From positions 1 through 34,662 of the forward strand of contig CAJUQP010000038.1 in the NCBI GenBank assembly GCA_910588245.1: a stretch of DNA of 34,662 bases, written 5' to 3'. A program made the translations under genes and the position numbers. The notes beneath the pieces are model-generated. The model had not been told where the DNA came from and did not search any database. It saw nothing but the letters and a program-made list of their open reading frames with translations. Position 1 is the first letter of the stretch. Each line of letters begins with the position of its first letter. This stretch comes from an uncultured Muribaculaceae bacterium (lineage in GTDB: Bacteria > Bacteroidota > Bacteroidia > Bacteroidales > Muribaculaceae). Positions 1 to 6,787 of the stretch are shown here, piece by piece.

Positions 1-36
1 TATTTCTTATCATTGATTTTAGTTAGTGAATGACAC

Positions 37-51
37 TCTCTTCCGAAGAGA
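37..51 (+). repeat. left inverted repeat of the candidate switch
   Basis: The sequence is TCTCTTCCGAAGAGA, an exact reverse complement of 223-237 and nearly palindromic on its own. Homology to the right copy stops within one base on either side, as expected for a short recombination core rather than duplicated DNA. Confidence 0.8.
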
Positions 52-200
52 TTTTAATAATCTGTAACTTGTTGATTATTTGAATATTTTACTATTATGG
101 AAAGTATAATTGCTAAACAAAAGCTCACCTTAAAGCAAATTTATAATGGGAACGGTAATTATTTTTGCGTCAAAATAGCCTGTGATAAAGGAATTTTTAG

Positions 201-208
201 TAACTTTG
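201..208 (+). promoter_or_regulatory. -7 promoter box inside the invertible segment
   Basis: TAACTTTG matches the Bacteroidetes -7 consensus TAnnTTTG. Only a poor -33 element (CTG at 180-182, spacer 18) is visible. In the present orientation it would transcribe into the hairpin at 262-289 and antisense to the recombinase, so this looks like the off orientation for a gene to the left. Confidence 0.5.
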
Positions 209-222
209 CGCCAAAATAAGCA

Positions 223-237
223 TCTCTTCGGAAGAGA
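223..237 (-). repeat. right inverted repeat of the candidate switch
   Basis: The sequence is TCTCTTCGGAAGAGA, the reverse complement of 37-51. Because each copy is almost symmetric, the pair could also be read as direct repeats with one central mismatch, which would predict excision instead of inversion. Confidence 0.8.
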
Positions 238-261
238 TTATGACGATTGCTAAACAAAATA

Positions 262-289
262 AGCCTCAGGACCGTAAGGTGCTGAGGCT
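262..289 (-). terminator. hairpin, likely terminator of the recombinase gene
   Basis: AGCCTCAG pairs with CTGAGGCT (8 bp), and an inner ACC/GGT stem closes a GTAA tetraloop across one G-G mismatch. On the minus strand it is followed by a T-rich run, and it lies 59 bp after the recombinase stop. It would also stop transcription leaving the switch to the right. Confidence 0.6.
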
Positions 290-347
290 ATAATTATAAT
301 TGGACACTTGATTGTATCGGTAAAGGCCAGTCATGCATCGAGAAGCG

Positions 348-1553
348 TCATCGGAGGGATTTCAGGATCAGACTGTTGGCGCGGTCTACCACTGAGGTGT
401 CGAGGCTGGCGAGGTAGATCTGGGTGGTTGTCTCGCTGTCGTGGCCCATACCTTCGCTGATGACGCTCAGAGGGATACCTTTTGCTTTAGCGGCGGAGGC
501 CCAGCTGTGGCGGGCGACGTAGAGGGTCAGAGGTATTGTCACCCCGACAATTCCGGCTATGTTTTTAAGGTTGTGGTTGATGTTGTAGCCGGCATTGCGG
601 TAGATGCATCGTTCGTTGGTGCCGGGGTTGCAGATAATGGGGAGCAGGTAGTCGCTTTTGTTTTCGGGATATTTGTCGAGAATCGTCTGCATATCCTTTG
701 TCCACTCTATGATCAGCTGCTGGCCGGTCTTGCGCCGGCGGTAGGTGACATATCCATTCCTGAGGTCAGTTTTCCTGAGGAACGCCATGTCGATGAAGCT
801 CATGCCCCGGAGATAGAAACTAAGCAGAAACATATCGCGGGCGAAATCGACAGAGGGGGTCAGCGACAGGTCTAATGACTTGATTTTCTTAATCACCGCC
901 AACGGGAGCGCCCGCTTGACGGTCTTGTCAATTCCGGTGTAGACATGACGGAATGGATTACGGTTTTCGATGATCTCGTCCTCGACGGCGCGGTGATAGA
1001 CGGCACGGAGGATGCGGGTATAGAATGAGATGGTGTTGGAGGCGACTCCCCTATTACGGTGCCACGCCTCGAAGTCTTCCATCACTTCGGAAGTTATGCA
1101 GTCGAGCATTATATCCCGGTCATCGCGAAACTTCCTGAAGCTATTGAGGGCAGACCGGTAGGTCTCGGATGTCCTTATCTTTCCGTTCTGTTTGAGTCTG
1201 GCGATGAGGCCCTCCATGTAGTTGAAGAGTGAGCAATCGTGCGCATAGCGGTTGAATTCGTCGATCACATCATCGGCAGTGTAGGTCAGTCCATCGGCAT
1301 CCATTTTGCGTCCGATCTTGGTCAGCCTTTCCATATCCCACCGTATACGCTCACGGATGGAGAGAATGAAAGGTCGGCGACTGCTGGTGTAAGTGGTGAC
1401 CACCATGGAGCGGTTTTCGTCCCATTCAGATGTAAAGACCTTGTAGTCCGTCGGGAGCTGGCGGATCTTCCGGTCGTGGATGATCTGATAATAGACCGTG
1501 CCCTCGCGTTCGGAAAGAGCGGACGGTCGGAATTTTACTTTAATCGAGGCCAT
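348..1553 (-). CDS. tyrosine-type site-specific recombinase
   Basis: This 401-residue protein has the usual length and layout of Bacteroidetes tyrosine recombinases: an N-terminal arm-type DNA-binding region (about 1-100), a SAM-like core-binding domain (about 105-200) and a C-terminal catalytic domain. Visible catalytic residues are Arg249 (in YLRGMSFIDM), Lys275, the YVARHSW box with Arg348, His371 in the GMGH motif and the nucleophile Tyr380 (TTTQIYLAS). The first His of the HxxR box is Tyr345, as is common in this group. All key residues are present, so it should be active. It lies beside a pair of 15-bp inverted repeats and upstream of a fimbria-like cluster, which suggests a local DNA invertase rather than a phage integrase. 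No excisionase or phage genes are nearby. The substrate is inferred. Confidence 0.93.
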   Translation of the reverse strand: MASIKVKFRPSALSEREGTVYYQIIHDRKIRQLPTDYKVFTSEWDENRSMVVTTYTSSRRPFILSIRERIRWDMERLTKIGRKMDADGLTYTADDVIDEFNRYAHDCSLFNYMEGLIARLKQNGKIRTSETYRSALNSFRKFRDDRDIMLDCITSEVMEDFEAWHRNRGVASNTISFYTRILRAVYHRAVEDEIIENRNPFRHVYTGIDKTVKRALPLAVIKKIKSLDLSLTPSVDFARDMFLLSFYLRGMSFIDMAFLRKTDLRNGYVTYRRRKTGQQLIIEWTKDMQTILDKYPENKSDYLLPIICNPGTNERCIYRNAGYNINHNLKNIAGIVGVTIPLTLYVARHSWASAAKAKGIPLSVISEGMGHDSETTTQIYLASLDTSVVDRANSLILKSLR

Positions 1554-1590
1554 ATCTTTTATGATTCAGTTGTCGGCAAAACCGATATCA

Positions 1591-1598
1591 CAAAGATA
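1591..1598 (-). promoter_or_regulatory. possible -7 box of the recombinase gene
   Basis: On the minus strand this reads TATCTTTG, a match to TAnnTTTG, 38 nt before the ATG of the recombinase. No convincing -33 TTG is found at the right distance. Confidence 0.45.
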
Positions 1599-1765
1599 TG
1601 AAAAGAGCATAGTCCCGCTTCTTTATTCCGATATTCTTCTTATATTTATATATATATGCCACGCGGAGACGCGGGCCGCCCCAAAAAAGCTCCGCATGCC
1701 CTCCGCGGCTGCGCGTGCCAATGACAACTCACGCGGAGCCTGGGGGATTTCGGGGAAGTGAGTGA

Positions 1766-2479
1766 TCAGCGGCGGAGGTAGCTGCGGAATTTGTCGACTG
1801 ATGTGTTGACGATGAGGTCTTCGGGAAATTCGGTGGCCTGGAGGAGAGGAAAGAGGAAGCCGTATTCGGCGATATCGAAAGATATGTGGGCGTCGCTGCC
1901 GAGTATCACGGGGACGCCGTAGGCTTTGCAGAGGCGCAGTATCTCGAGATTGTTGTCCTTCGCGGAGTCCTTATGCCGGATGGGTTTGAGGCTGCTGTTG
2001 TTGATCTCGAGGAGAGTGTGGCTCTCCTTGGCGGCTATCACGAGGGGCTTGAAGAGGAGGTCGGCGGTGCCGTCGCCGGGATGGCTTATGATGTCGATCC
2101 AGGGATTCCGGATCACCTTCTCCAGTCCGGCGGTGTTCTGCTCGCGTGTGCCGTGGCGGTAGCACAGGGAATGGATTCCGGCTATGCGGTGGTCGAGGAC
2201 AGACATCATCTTGTCGTCCATGTCGATGTTTCCCTCGCTGTCGAGCACGTTTATCTCCGCACCGAGCATCAGTTCGATGCCATACATATGGCGGGGCACC
2301 ACATGGAGATTGCGGAAATATATCGGGGCGCAAGTGCCTGGTATTCCGGGGGCGTGCTCGGTGATGCCGAGGAGCTTGAGGCCTTTCTCGGCGGCTGCGC
2401 GCGCCATTTCCTGGAGGGTAGAGAAAGCGTGACCGGAGGCCACGGTGTGGGTATGTACGTCTAACTCAATATTCATCAT
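1766..2479 (-). CDS. PHP-domain phosphoesterase, YcdX family
   Basis: This 237-residue metal-dependent phosphatase of the PHP superfamily is close in length to E. coli YcdX (about 245). Metal-binding motifs appear in order: HTHTVASGHA near the N-terminus, the TEHAP box near residue 41, the GAEINV glutamate near 74, a histidine in GIHS, the SHPGDG box near 138 and the C-terminal GSDAH near 195. These give the usual trinuclear zinc or manganese site. Its physiological substrate is unknown. No signal peptide is seen, so it is cytosolic. It follows the terminator at 2507-2550 on the same strand, and no clear promoter of its own is visible. The start could be the first or second of two adjacent ATGs. 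Confidence 0.9.
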   Translation of the reverse strand: MMNIELDVHTHTVASGHAFSTLQEMARAAAEKGLKLLGITEHAPGIPGTCAPIYFRNLHVVPRHMYGIELMLGAEINVLDSEGNIDMDDKMMSVLDHRIAGIHSLCYRHGTREQNTAGLEKVIRNPWIDIISHPGDGTADLLFKPLVIAAKESHTLLEINNSSLKPIRHKDSAKDNNLEILRLCKAYGVPVILGSDAHISFDIAEYGFLFPLLQATEFPEDLIVNTSVDKFRSYLRR

Positions 2480-2506
2480 CTTCGAAACCTGACAGGGGGT
2501 ATGACA

Positions 2507-2550
2507 ACAATCCCTGCCTTGATATAACGTCGTCTCAAGGCAGGGATTGT
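2507..2550 (-). terminator. strong terminator of the fimbria-like operon
   Basis: A perfect 16-bp inverted repeat (ACAATCCCTGCCTTGA at 2507-2522 and its complement at 2535-2550) with a 12-nt loop lies 33 nt after the stop of the DUF6562 gene. It separates that operon from the phosphoesterase gene. The stem ends in A/T pairs, so it could work in both directions. Confidence 0.75.
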
Positions 2551-2583
2551 GTGAAAAGCATCAAACATCAGTTCCTATTTCAC

Positions 2584-3594
2584 CTATTGTATTACATCGG
2601 GAGATTCCCAATTTTCGCTTACGGAGACAGTGAGATTGATCATATCCGAAGGAAGGGCAGGTGCATTTGCGGGCTTCAGGAAATCACCCTTCACACGGTA
2701 TATATAATTGGCCTCAGGATAGAACAAAGATGGAGAAATCGAGCAACCATTATACACATAGCTATCATCTTTCGCTCCGATCCTGAAGGTTATCTCATTG
2801 AGACCTTGAACATATGAACTACCTTTTTTGGCAGGGAGTGTATAGAAATAGAAAAGCTCCGTGCCACTGTTATCAAATGTAAGATCGACAGAAATATTTG
2901 TTTTATCGGCATTGGCAACGGCAATTCCGTTGTCTAATGAATATTGGGTCATAAACGAAAGTTTGGTAAGCGTTATCTTGGTCACACCATCAGGACGGCC
3001 GCCATCATTCGCCTGGACAATGACCTTCGCCACCGCACGCCTCAGCACAACATTCTCCTCATAGGCATCATCCCCTTTTGTGATCCTCAACACCTTCACA
3101 AAGCAATCATAGTTATCATTGTTGACGGAATAAGGGGGAAGCGTATTGTCGCCGTGCTCAAGGATGTCGATATAATCATTATTGCCGTCTATATCGTAAT
3201 ATTTGTTGCCGTAACTCCCATTATCATTTTTCTCAGCATCCGAAGGGATATAATCAGCGAAAATTGCCACCGTGTAATCACCCTTCTCCGGCGCTTCAAA
3301 CTGAATCAGAGAACCGGCGGAAGCAAGCATCTCCTTACGGGCCACAAAGTTATCGACATTAATACCCCCTGTGGTTTTCCCCTTGTAGAGCTTGGCGACA
3401 TAGCGGAGCTGGTGGCCTTCGTGCGCGGCACGGGTATAGGGGAAGGCATAGGCTTCGGGAGCCGAGACAGTGAGGGTTATGACGTCGCTTTTCTTTTCAA
3501 GATCCGACGGACTGACAACGTCTGTAGAGGTGCAGCCCATTGCCAGCAGTGCCGGAAGAAGAGCGCAGAGCAATCTCATTTTCATTGATTTCAT
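2584..3594 (-). CDS. DUF6562-type surface lipoprotein
   Basis: This 336-residue protein begins with a lipoprotein signal (MKSMKMRLLCALLPALLAMGC, acylated Cys21). The rest is a beta-rich, Asp/Asn-rich region. The HQLRYVAKLYKG start and the later VVLRRAVAKVIVQ segment match what I know of DUF6562 proteins, which occur in Bacteroidales fimbria-like clusters. It is the last gene of an operon with the FimB/Mfa2-like and DUF3575 genes, 25 nt behind the former, and is followed by a strong terminator. It is probably an outer-membrane-anchored fimbrial accessory or tip component. It could instead be a general surface lipoprotein; no enzymatic motif is present. Confidence 0.75.
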   Translation of the reverse strand: MKSMKMRLLCALLPALLAMGCTSTDVVSPSDLEKKSDVITLTVSAPEAYAFPYTRAAHEGHQLRYVAKLYKGKTTGGINVDNFVARKEMLASAGSLIQFEAPEKGDYTVAIFADYIPSDAEKNDNGSYGNKYYDIDGNNDYIDILEHGDNTLPPYSVNNDNYDCFVKVLRITKGDDAYEENVVLRRAVAKVIVQANDGGRPDGVTKITLTKLSFMTQYSLDNGIAVANADKTNISVDLTFDNSGTELFYFYTLPAKKGSSYVQGLNEITFRIGAKDDSYVYNGCSISPSLFYPEANYIYRVKGDFLKPANAPALPSDMINLTVSVSENWESPDVIQ

Positions 3595-3619
3595 ATTTAT
3601 GGAAGTTAGTTATTGAATA

Positions 3620-4582
3620 TTATATGTCGACGATGATCTCACCATCCCAGGCGGTATCGACCGATATTCCGCCGATGATGAAATCCGTGAGGAAGTCGCC
3701 TCTCAGGGTAGTGACCTTCCCCCGGTGCACCGGCAAGGTCACGCCGGCCGTGCGCGACACCACCGCCTTCGCGGAATTGTAGAGAGTGAGGGTCAGGGTT
3801 ATCTCCATCCCCTCCTCCGGCACGAAAAGGCGCCCGGAGGCGATCTCCATCTCTATGCCCGGGATGGTGATGATGTCGAGAGTACGGGTGCCGGCGACAT
3901 TATCCACCGGACGCGCCGGGGAATTCTCGTTGAGGTTGAAGGCCGCGGCCACCGGGCTTCCGTAGCTTATCTCCACAGAATAGCTCTCCCCTCTCGATAT
4001 CTCGTCGCGGAAAGTGGCAAGAAACGATGCATAATCGTCGGCCACAATCCGGAACCTACCCGCCGGGCATCCCATAGCCACCGGGACCTCGACACTGCGG
4101 CTCCATTCTCCGGCAGCTTCCGAAAGATCGAATGATCCGGAATAGCAATAACATGGAGATGGGTCATGCGAGTAAAAATGCTTTCCGGGTGCGGGAATAT
4201 CGTTGAAGTCGGCGACATCGTAAGCGGAGAACTGACTGTCGTCGCACCACACGGCGAGGCGGTATTCGCGCGGCTCGAGCAAGAATGGCGCAGGGATTGT
4301 GAGTGTACGTCCGTCGCCGTCATCCATCTCCGCCGTGAATTCTTTCCTCATCACCGCCGACCCGGCGCCGCGCAGCTCCATCACCACCCTTTTGCGGCCA
4401 TCGCCCGATGCCCGATGACGCGGCGCCTCCACCTTCTCCCAGTCGCCCGGGAAGCCGAGCACTAAGACAGTCTCCACGAGAGTCGGATCCTCCTCATTAC
4501 GAGGATCAGGATAAGTGTGGATGCATCCTCCGGTAAGAAGGAGAATAGCAAACAGAATCGATATAGACAGGAACCGTGACAT
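3620..4582 (-). CDS. FimB/Mfa2-like (DUF5119-type) fimbrial accessory lipoprotein
   Basis: This 320-residue protein has a clear lipoprotein signal (MSRFLSISILFAILLLTGGC, Cys20) followed by YPDPRNEEDP. Two beta-sandwich-like halves follow. The first has a PREYRLAVWCDD segment typical of FimB/Mfa2 anchors. The second ends in an alternating strand pattern (MEITLTLTLYNSAKAVV) and HRGKVTTLRGDFLT, a finish shared with other fimbrillin-type proteins. In Porphyromonas, Mfa2 anchors the fimbria and limits its length. It sits between DUF3575 (12-nt gap) and the DUF6562 lipoprotein. The exact Pfam assignment is uncertain, but the class is well supported by sequence and context. Confidence 0.72.
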   Translation of the reverse strand: MSRFLSISILFAILLLTGGCIHTYPDPRNEEDPTLVETVLVLGFPGDWEKVEAPRHRASGDGRKRVVMELRGAGSAVMRKEFTAEMDDGDGRTLTIPAPFLLEPREYRLAVWCDDSQFSAYDVADFNDIPAPGKHFYSHDPSPCYCYSGSFDLSEAAGEWSRSVEVPVAMGCPAGRFRIVADDYASFLATFRDEISRGESYSVEISYGSPVAAAFNLNENSPARPVDNVAGTRTLDIITIPGIEMEIASGRLFVPEEGMEITLTLTLYNSAKAVVSRTAGVTLPVHRGKVTTLRGDFLTDFIIGGISVDTAWDGEIIVDI

Positions 4583-4594
4583 AAGCGCAAAAAA

Positions 4595-5218
4595 TCAGAG
4601 TCTGAAAGTATAAGCCACCGAGACTCCGGCATGGTCGATGCCCCAGTAAGAGGTCTGGCGCACATCGGCGCGCGCACCATTCACGGTATTGTAGAAACGG
4701 TCGTAGCGCATAGAGGCATAGCCCGCACCTATGGAGAACTCAAGATGCCATTCCCTCCCGATGCGCAACACATAACCGTAGGTGACGCCGGCGCCCAGCA
4801 ACGGACGCCCGCTGTCCTGATAACGGTAGTCGCCATGGCGGAGATTATACCATGCCAAAGAAATGTGGGGCCCGATGAAATGTCCATATCCGGCGCTCGC
4901 GAACCACCATCTCCCTTCCGGCTGCACAGCCAGTATGCGCAGAGCCTCACGCTCCGAAATAAACCACGGACACCACCACACCGGCACAGACACAGATATC
5001 CGGCCGGTCAGTTCAATCTCCCCCGCCACATTCATGACCGTCGCGGCCCATGGCAGAGCGTTTGTCTTTATCCGCACCATGCGGCGTGGCGCCTGAGGGA
5101 GGGTCAAAGCCTCGGGGATTTGGCCAACGACAGTGTCTCCGGGGGCAGCGTCGGAGAGGCTGCCCCCGGGATCTGCCGAGAGGAGAGTCATTATCAACGG
5201 AATGGAGGCGAGGTTCAT
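4595..5218 (-). CDS. DUF3575 outer-membrane beta-barrel-like protein
   Basis: This 207-residue protein (start at 5218) has a hydrophobic N-terminal signal (MNLASIPLIMTLLSA). The domain runs from RMVRIKTNALPWAATVMNVAGEIEL to the terminal aromatic VAYTFRL. The KTNALPWAATVMNV, VWWCPW and LEFSIGAGYASMRYDRF segments are typical of DUF3575, an OmpA-like barrel found at the head of Bacteroidales fimbrial operons. A GTG at 5248 extends the frame by ten residues, but it overlaps the -7 promoter box and so would not be transcribed; the ATG at 5218 is used instead. This is the first gene of a three-gene operon with two lipoproteins, probably an assembly or anchoring pore. Its molecular role is not known. 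Confidence 0.82.
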   Translation of the reverse strand: MNLASIPLIMTLLSADPGGSLSDAAPGDTVVGQIPEALTLPQAPRRMVRIKTNALPWAATVMNVAGEIELTGRISVSVPVWWCPWFISEREALRILAVQPEGRWWFASAGYGHFIGPHISLAWYNLRHGDYRYQDSGRPLLGAGVTYGYVLRIGREWHLEFSIGAGYASMRYDRFYNTVNGARADVRQTSYWGIDHAGVSVAYTFRL

Positions 5219-5247
5219 GGTCAGATTGTCAGATATGTTTTTATGCA

Positions 5248-5278
5248 CAAAGGTAGCATATATAATTCAATTGCCAAA
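5248..5278 (-). promoter_or_regulatory. consensus Bacteroidetes promoter of the fimbria-like operon
   Basis: On the minus strand TTTG (5275-5278) is followed after 19 nt by TACCTTTG (5248-5255). Both boxes and the spacer are perfect. Predicted transcription starts near 5241, leaving a leader of about 23 nt before the ATG at 5218. Confidence 0.85.
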
Positions 5279-5348
5279 ATAAAAATTGAAAATAATATGC
5301 TTTTCGGCAAAAATCTGACATTTAACCCCGAAATCCAACGAATTAAAC

Positions 5349-5363
5349 CTCCCCTAAAGGGAG
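5349..5363 (-). terminator. weak hairpin after the RND operon
   Basis: CTCCC and GGGAG form a 5-bp stem with a 5-nt loop, 9 nt beyond the stop of the outer-membrane channel gene. There is only a modest T-rich tail (GTTTAATT), so this is a weak candidate. Confidence 0.35.
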
Positions 5364-5371
5364 TATGAAGG

Positions 5372-6754
5372 TCATGACCACCCTCCTCCGAGAGCCTTGT
5401 AGAGATTTATGAGAGCCAGATATTCGTTGAGGCTAGCATTATTGACCCCTATCTGCGACTCGAAATACCTTCGCTGCGCATCAAGCACGTCAAGGTAGTT
5501 TAGCGTTCCTCCGCGATACTGGAGCCAAGCCAGCTGCACATATTTGGCGGCGGCATCGCGCAACTCCGATTTCACCTTGTGATTCTCGCGATAACGGTTG
5601 TAGGCTATGATGGATGTGTTGACCTCCGTGAAAGCTCCGATCACGGCCTTCTCATAGTCATACCGGCTCTGGTCGTAGGCCGCGACCGCCGCCTTGTATT
5701 TCCTCTTACGCTTTCCGAAGTCGAACAAAGGCCCGGTGATCTGAGCAACGGCATACGTGAAAGGCGACTTGAAGAAATCCTTCAGTCCGTCGTTCTCAAA
5801 GCCCGGGGTGAGCCCGATCCTCAGGGAGGGGAAACGGTCGGCATAGCTCACACCGACATCGGCCATCGCAGCCTGCAGACGACGCTCGGCAGCACGCAGG
5901 TCGGGACGTCGCTTCAGAAGGCCGGAAGGGATGCCTGCAGGCAGTTTCTCCGCGATATCGGCATCAAAAAGGATGACCCGCTCCTTGAACGACTCCCCGG
6001 GATACTCGCCCATGAGGGTAGTGAGCGAATTGCGCATTGAAGCCACCCTCAACTCAAGATCAGGGATCAGGGAGGCGGTGGTGGAATATTCGACCACCGC
6101 CTGCTGATATACAGTCTCCGAAGTCAGACCACCCTCGAACCGGAGCTTGGCCTGGGCAAGCGCCTCCTCGCGGGTCTTGAGAGTCTGACGCACTATCGAG
6201 AGCTCATTCTCGAGGGAAAGGAGCCTGAAATAGGCTGTGGCCACCTCGGCGATAAGGGTCATACGCATAGCCCTGTAATCCTCGACAGATGCAAGATAGC
6301 GCGCTTCGCCGGCATTCCTGGCCTTCACAAGCGAGCCCCAGAGGTTGATCTCCCAGGAGATCGGGAATTTGAGATCGAATTCCGGATCTTTAGTAGTATG
6401 GCCGCCATTGTATCTGTTTGTTTCGTGGGAATAGCCGATATTGAGCCCGACTTCCGGAAGGAGGCCGGCCTTCGCCACTCCGTAGAGTTCACGCATCTGC
6501 TCCACCCTCGCGGCGGCTTTCAGGATGTCGCGATTGTTCTCAAGAGCCGTCCGCATGATGGATGTGAGGGTGGAGTCTGTATAGAACTCCCACCATTTCA
6601 GATCAGCGAGCGAGAGAGAGTCGGCAGCCGGCGGCACGGCCGCCTCACCGGTGAAGGATGCAGGAAGATCCAGACGTGCCTTGGTCAGATTTCTGGTGCC
6701 CGAGCACGCCGAGAACAAAACGGCCGCCATGAGTATGATGAGTATCTTTTTCAT
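5372..6754 (-). CDS. RND efflux outer-membrane channel lipoprotein (OprM/NodT type)
   Basis: This 460-residue protein is the normal length for OprM-type channels. It has a lipoprotein signal (MKKILIILMAAVLFSAC, Cys17). Two OEP repeats of long helices follow, with the hallmark segments WWEFYTDSTL, NRDILKAAARVEQMR, AGEARYLASVEDYRA, GLLKRRPDLRAAERRLQAAMADVG and a C-terminal YRGGTLNYLDVLDAQR. It forms the trimeric outer-membrane exit duct for the pump encoded just upstream. It is the last gene of the adaptor-pump-channel operon, 33 nt after the pump stop. The substrate spectrum cannot be read from sequence. Confidence 0.95.
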   Translation of the reverse strand: MKKILIILMAAVLFSACSGTRNLTKARLDLPASFTGEAAVPPAADSLSLADLKWWEFYTDSTLTSIMRTALENNRDILKAAARVEQMRELYGVAKAGLLPEVGLNIGYSHETNRYNGGHTTKDPEFDLKFPISWEINLWGSLVKARNAGEARYLASVEDYRAMRMTLIAEVATAYFRLLSLENELSIVRQTLKTREEALAQAKLRFEGGLTSETVYQQAVVEYSTTASLIPDLELRVASMRNSLTTLMGEYPGESFKERVILFDADIAEKLPAGIPSGLLKRRPDLRAAERRLQAAMADVGVSYADRFPSLRIGLTPGFENDGLKDFFKSPFTYAVAQITGPLFDFGKRKRKYKAAVAAYDQSRYDYEKAVIGAFTEVNTSIIAYNRYRENHKVKSELRDAAAKYVQLAWLQYRGGTLNYLDVLDAQRRYFESQIGVNNASLNEYLALINLYKALGGGWS

Positions 6755-6787
6755 TATAGTTTTTCCTTATTTAACCGGAGTTATGAC

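Larger units (their letters stand above)
37..237. other. candidate invertible promoter segment (phase-variation switch)
   Basis: The 15-bp sequence TCTCTTCCGAAGAGA at 37-51 is repeated as its exact reverse complement at 223-237. Each copy is itself a 7+1+7 palindrome, so only the central base (C or G) gives it direction. The 171 bp between them are AT-rich and contain a consensus Bacteroidetes -7 box (TAACTTTG, 201-208) 14 bp from the right repeat, now pointing right. Inversion would point it left, toward a gene beyond the window edge. A tyrosine recombinase gene lies at 348-1553. Seen: repeats, box, neighbour. Known: Bacteroidales flip promoters with tyrosine or serine recombinases. Inferred: that this segment inverts. 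Confidence 0.6.

Noticed and set aside
109..259. Direct repeats as attachment sites of an integrated element
   Set aside because: Only 123 bp lie between them and no integrated cargo is present; the inverted repeats are the better recombination sites.
1661..1745. GC-rich patch with CACGCGGAG repeated after the phosphoesterase gene
   Set aside because: The arms are short and overlapping, with no clear stem or T-run; not enough for a terminator or repeat call.
2944..3588. Plus-strand open frame opposite the DUF6562 lipoprotein
   Set aside because: The minus-strand gene has a lipobox, operon context and terminator; the plus-strand translation is a compositional artefact.
5219..5248. GTG start of the DUF3575 gene at 5248
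   Set aside because: The codon overlaps the -7 promoter box and lies before the predicted transcription start; the ATG at 5218 leads straight into the signal peptide.
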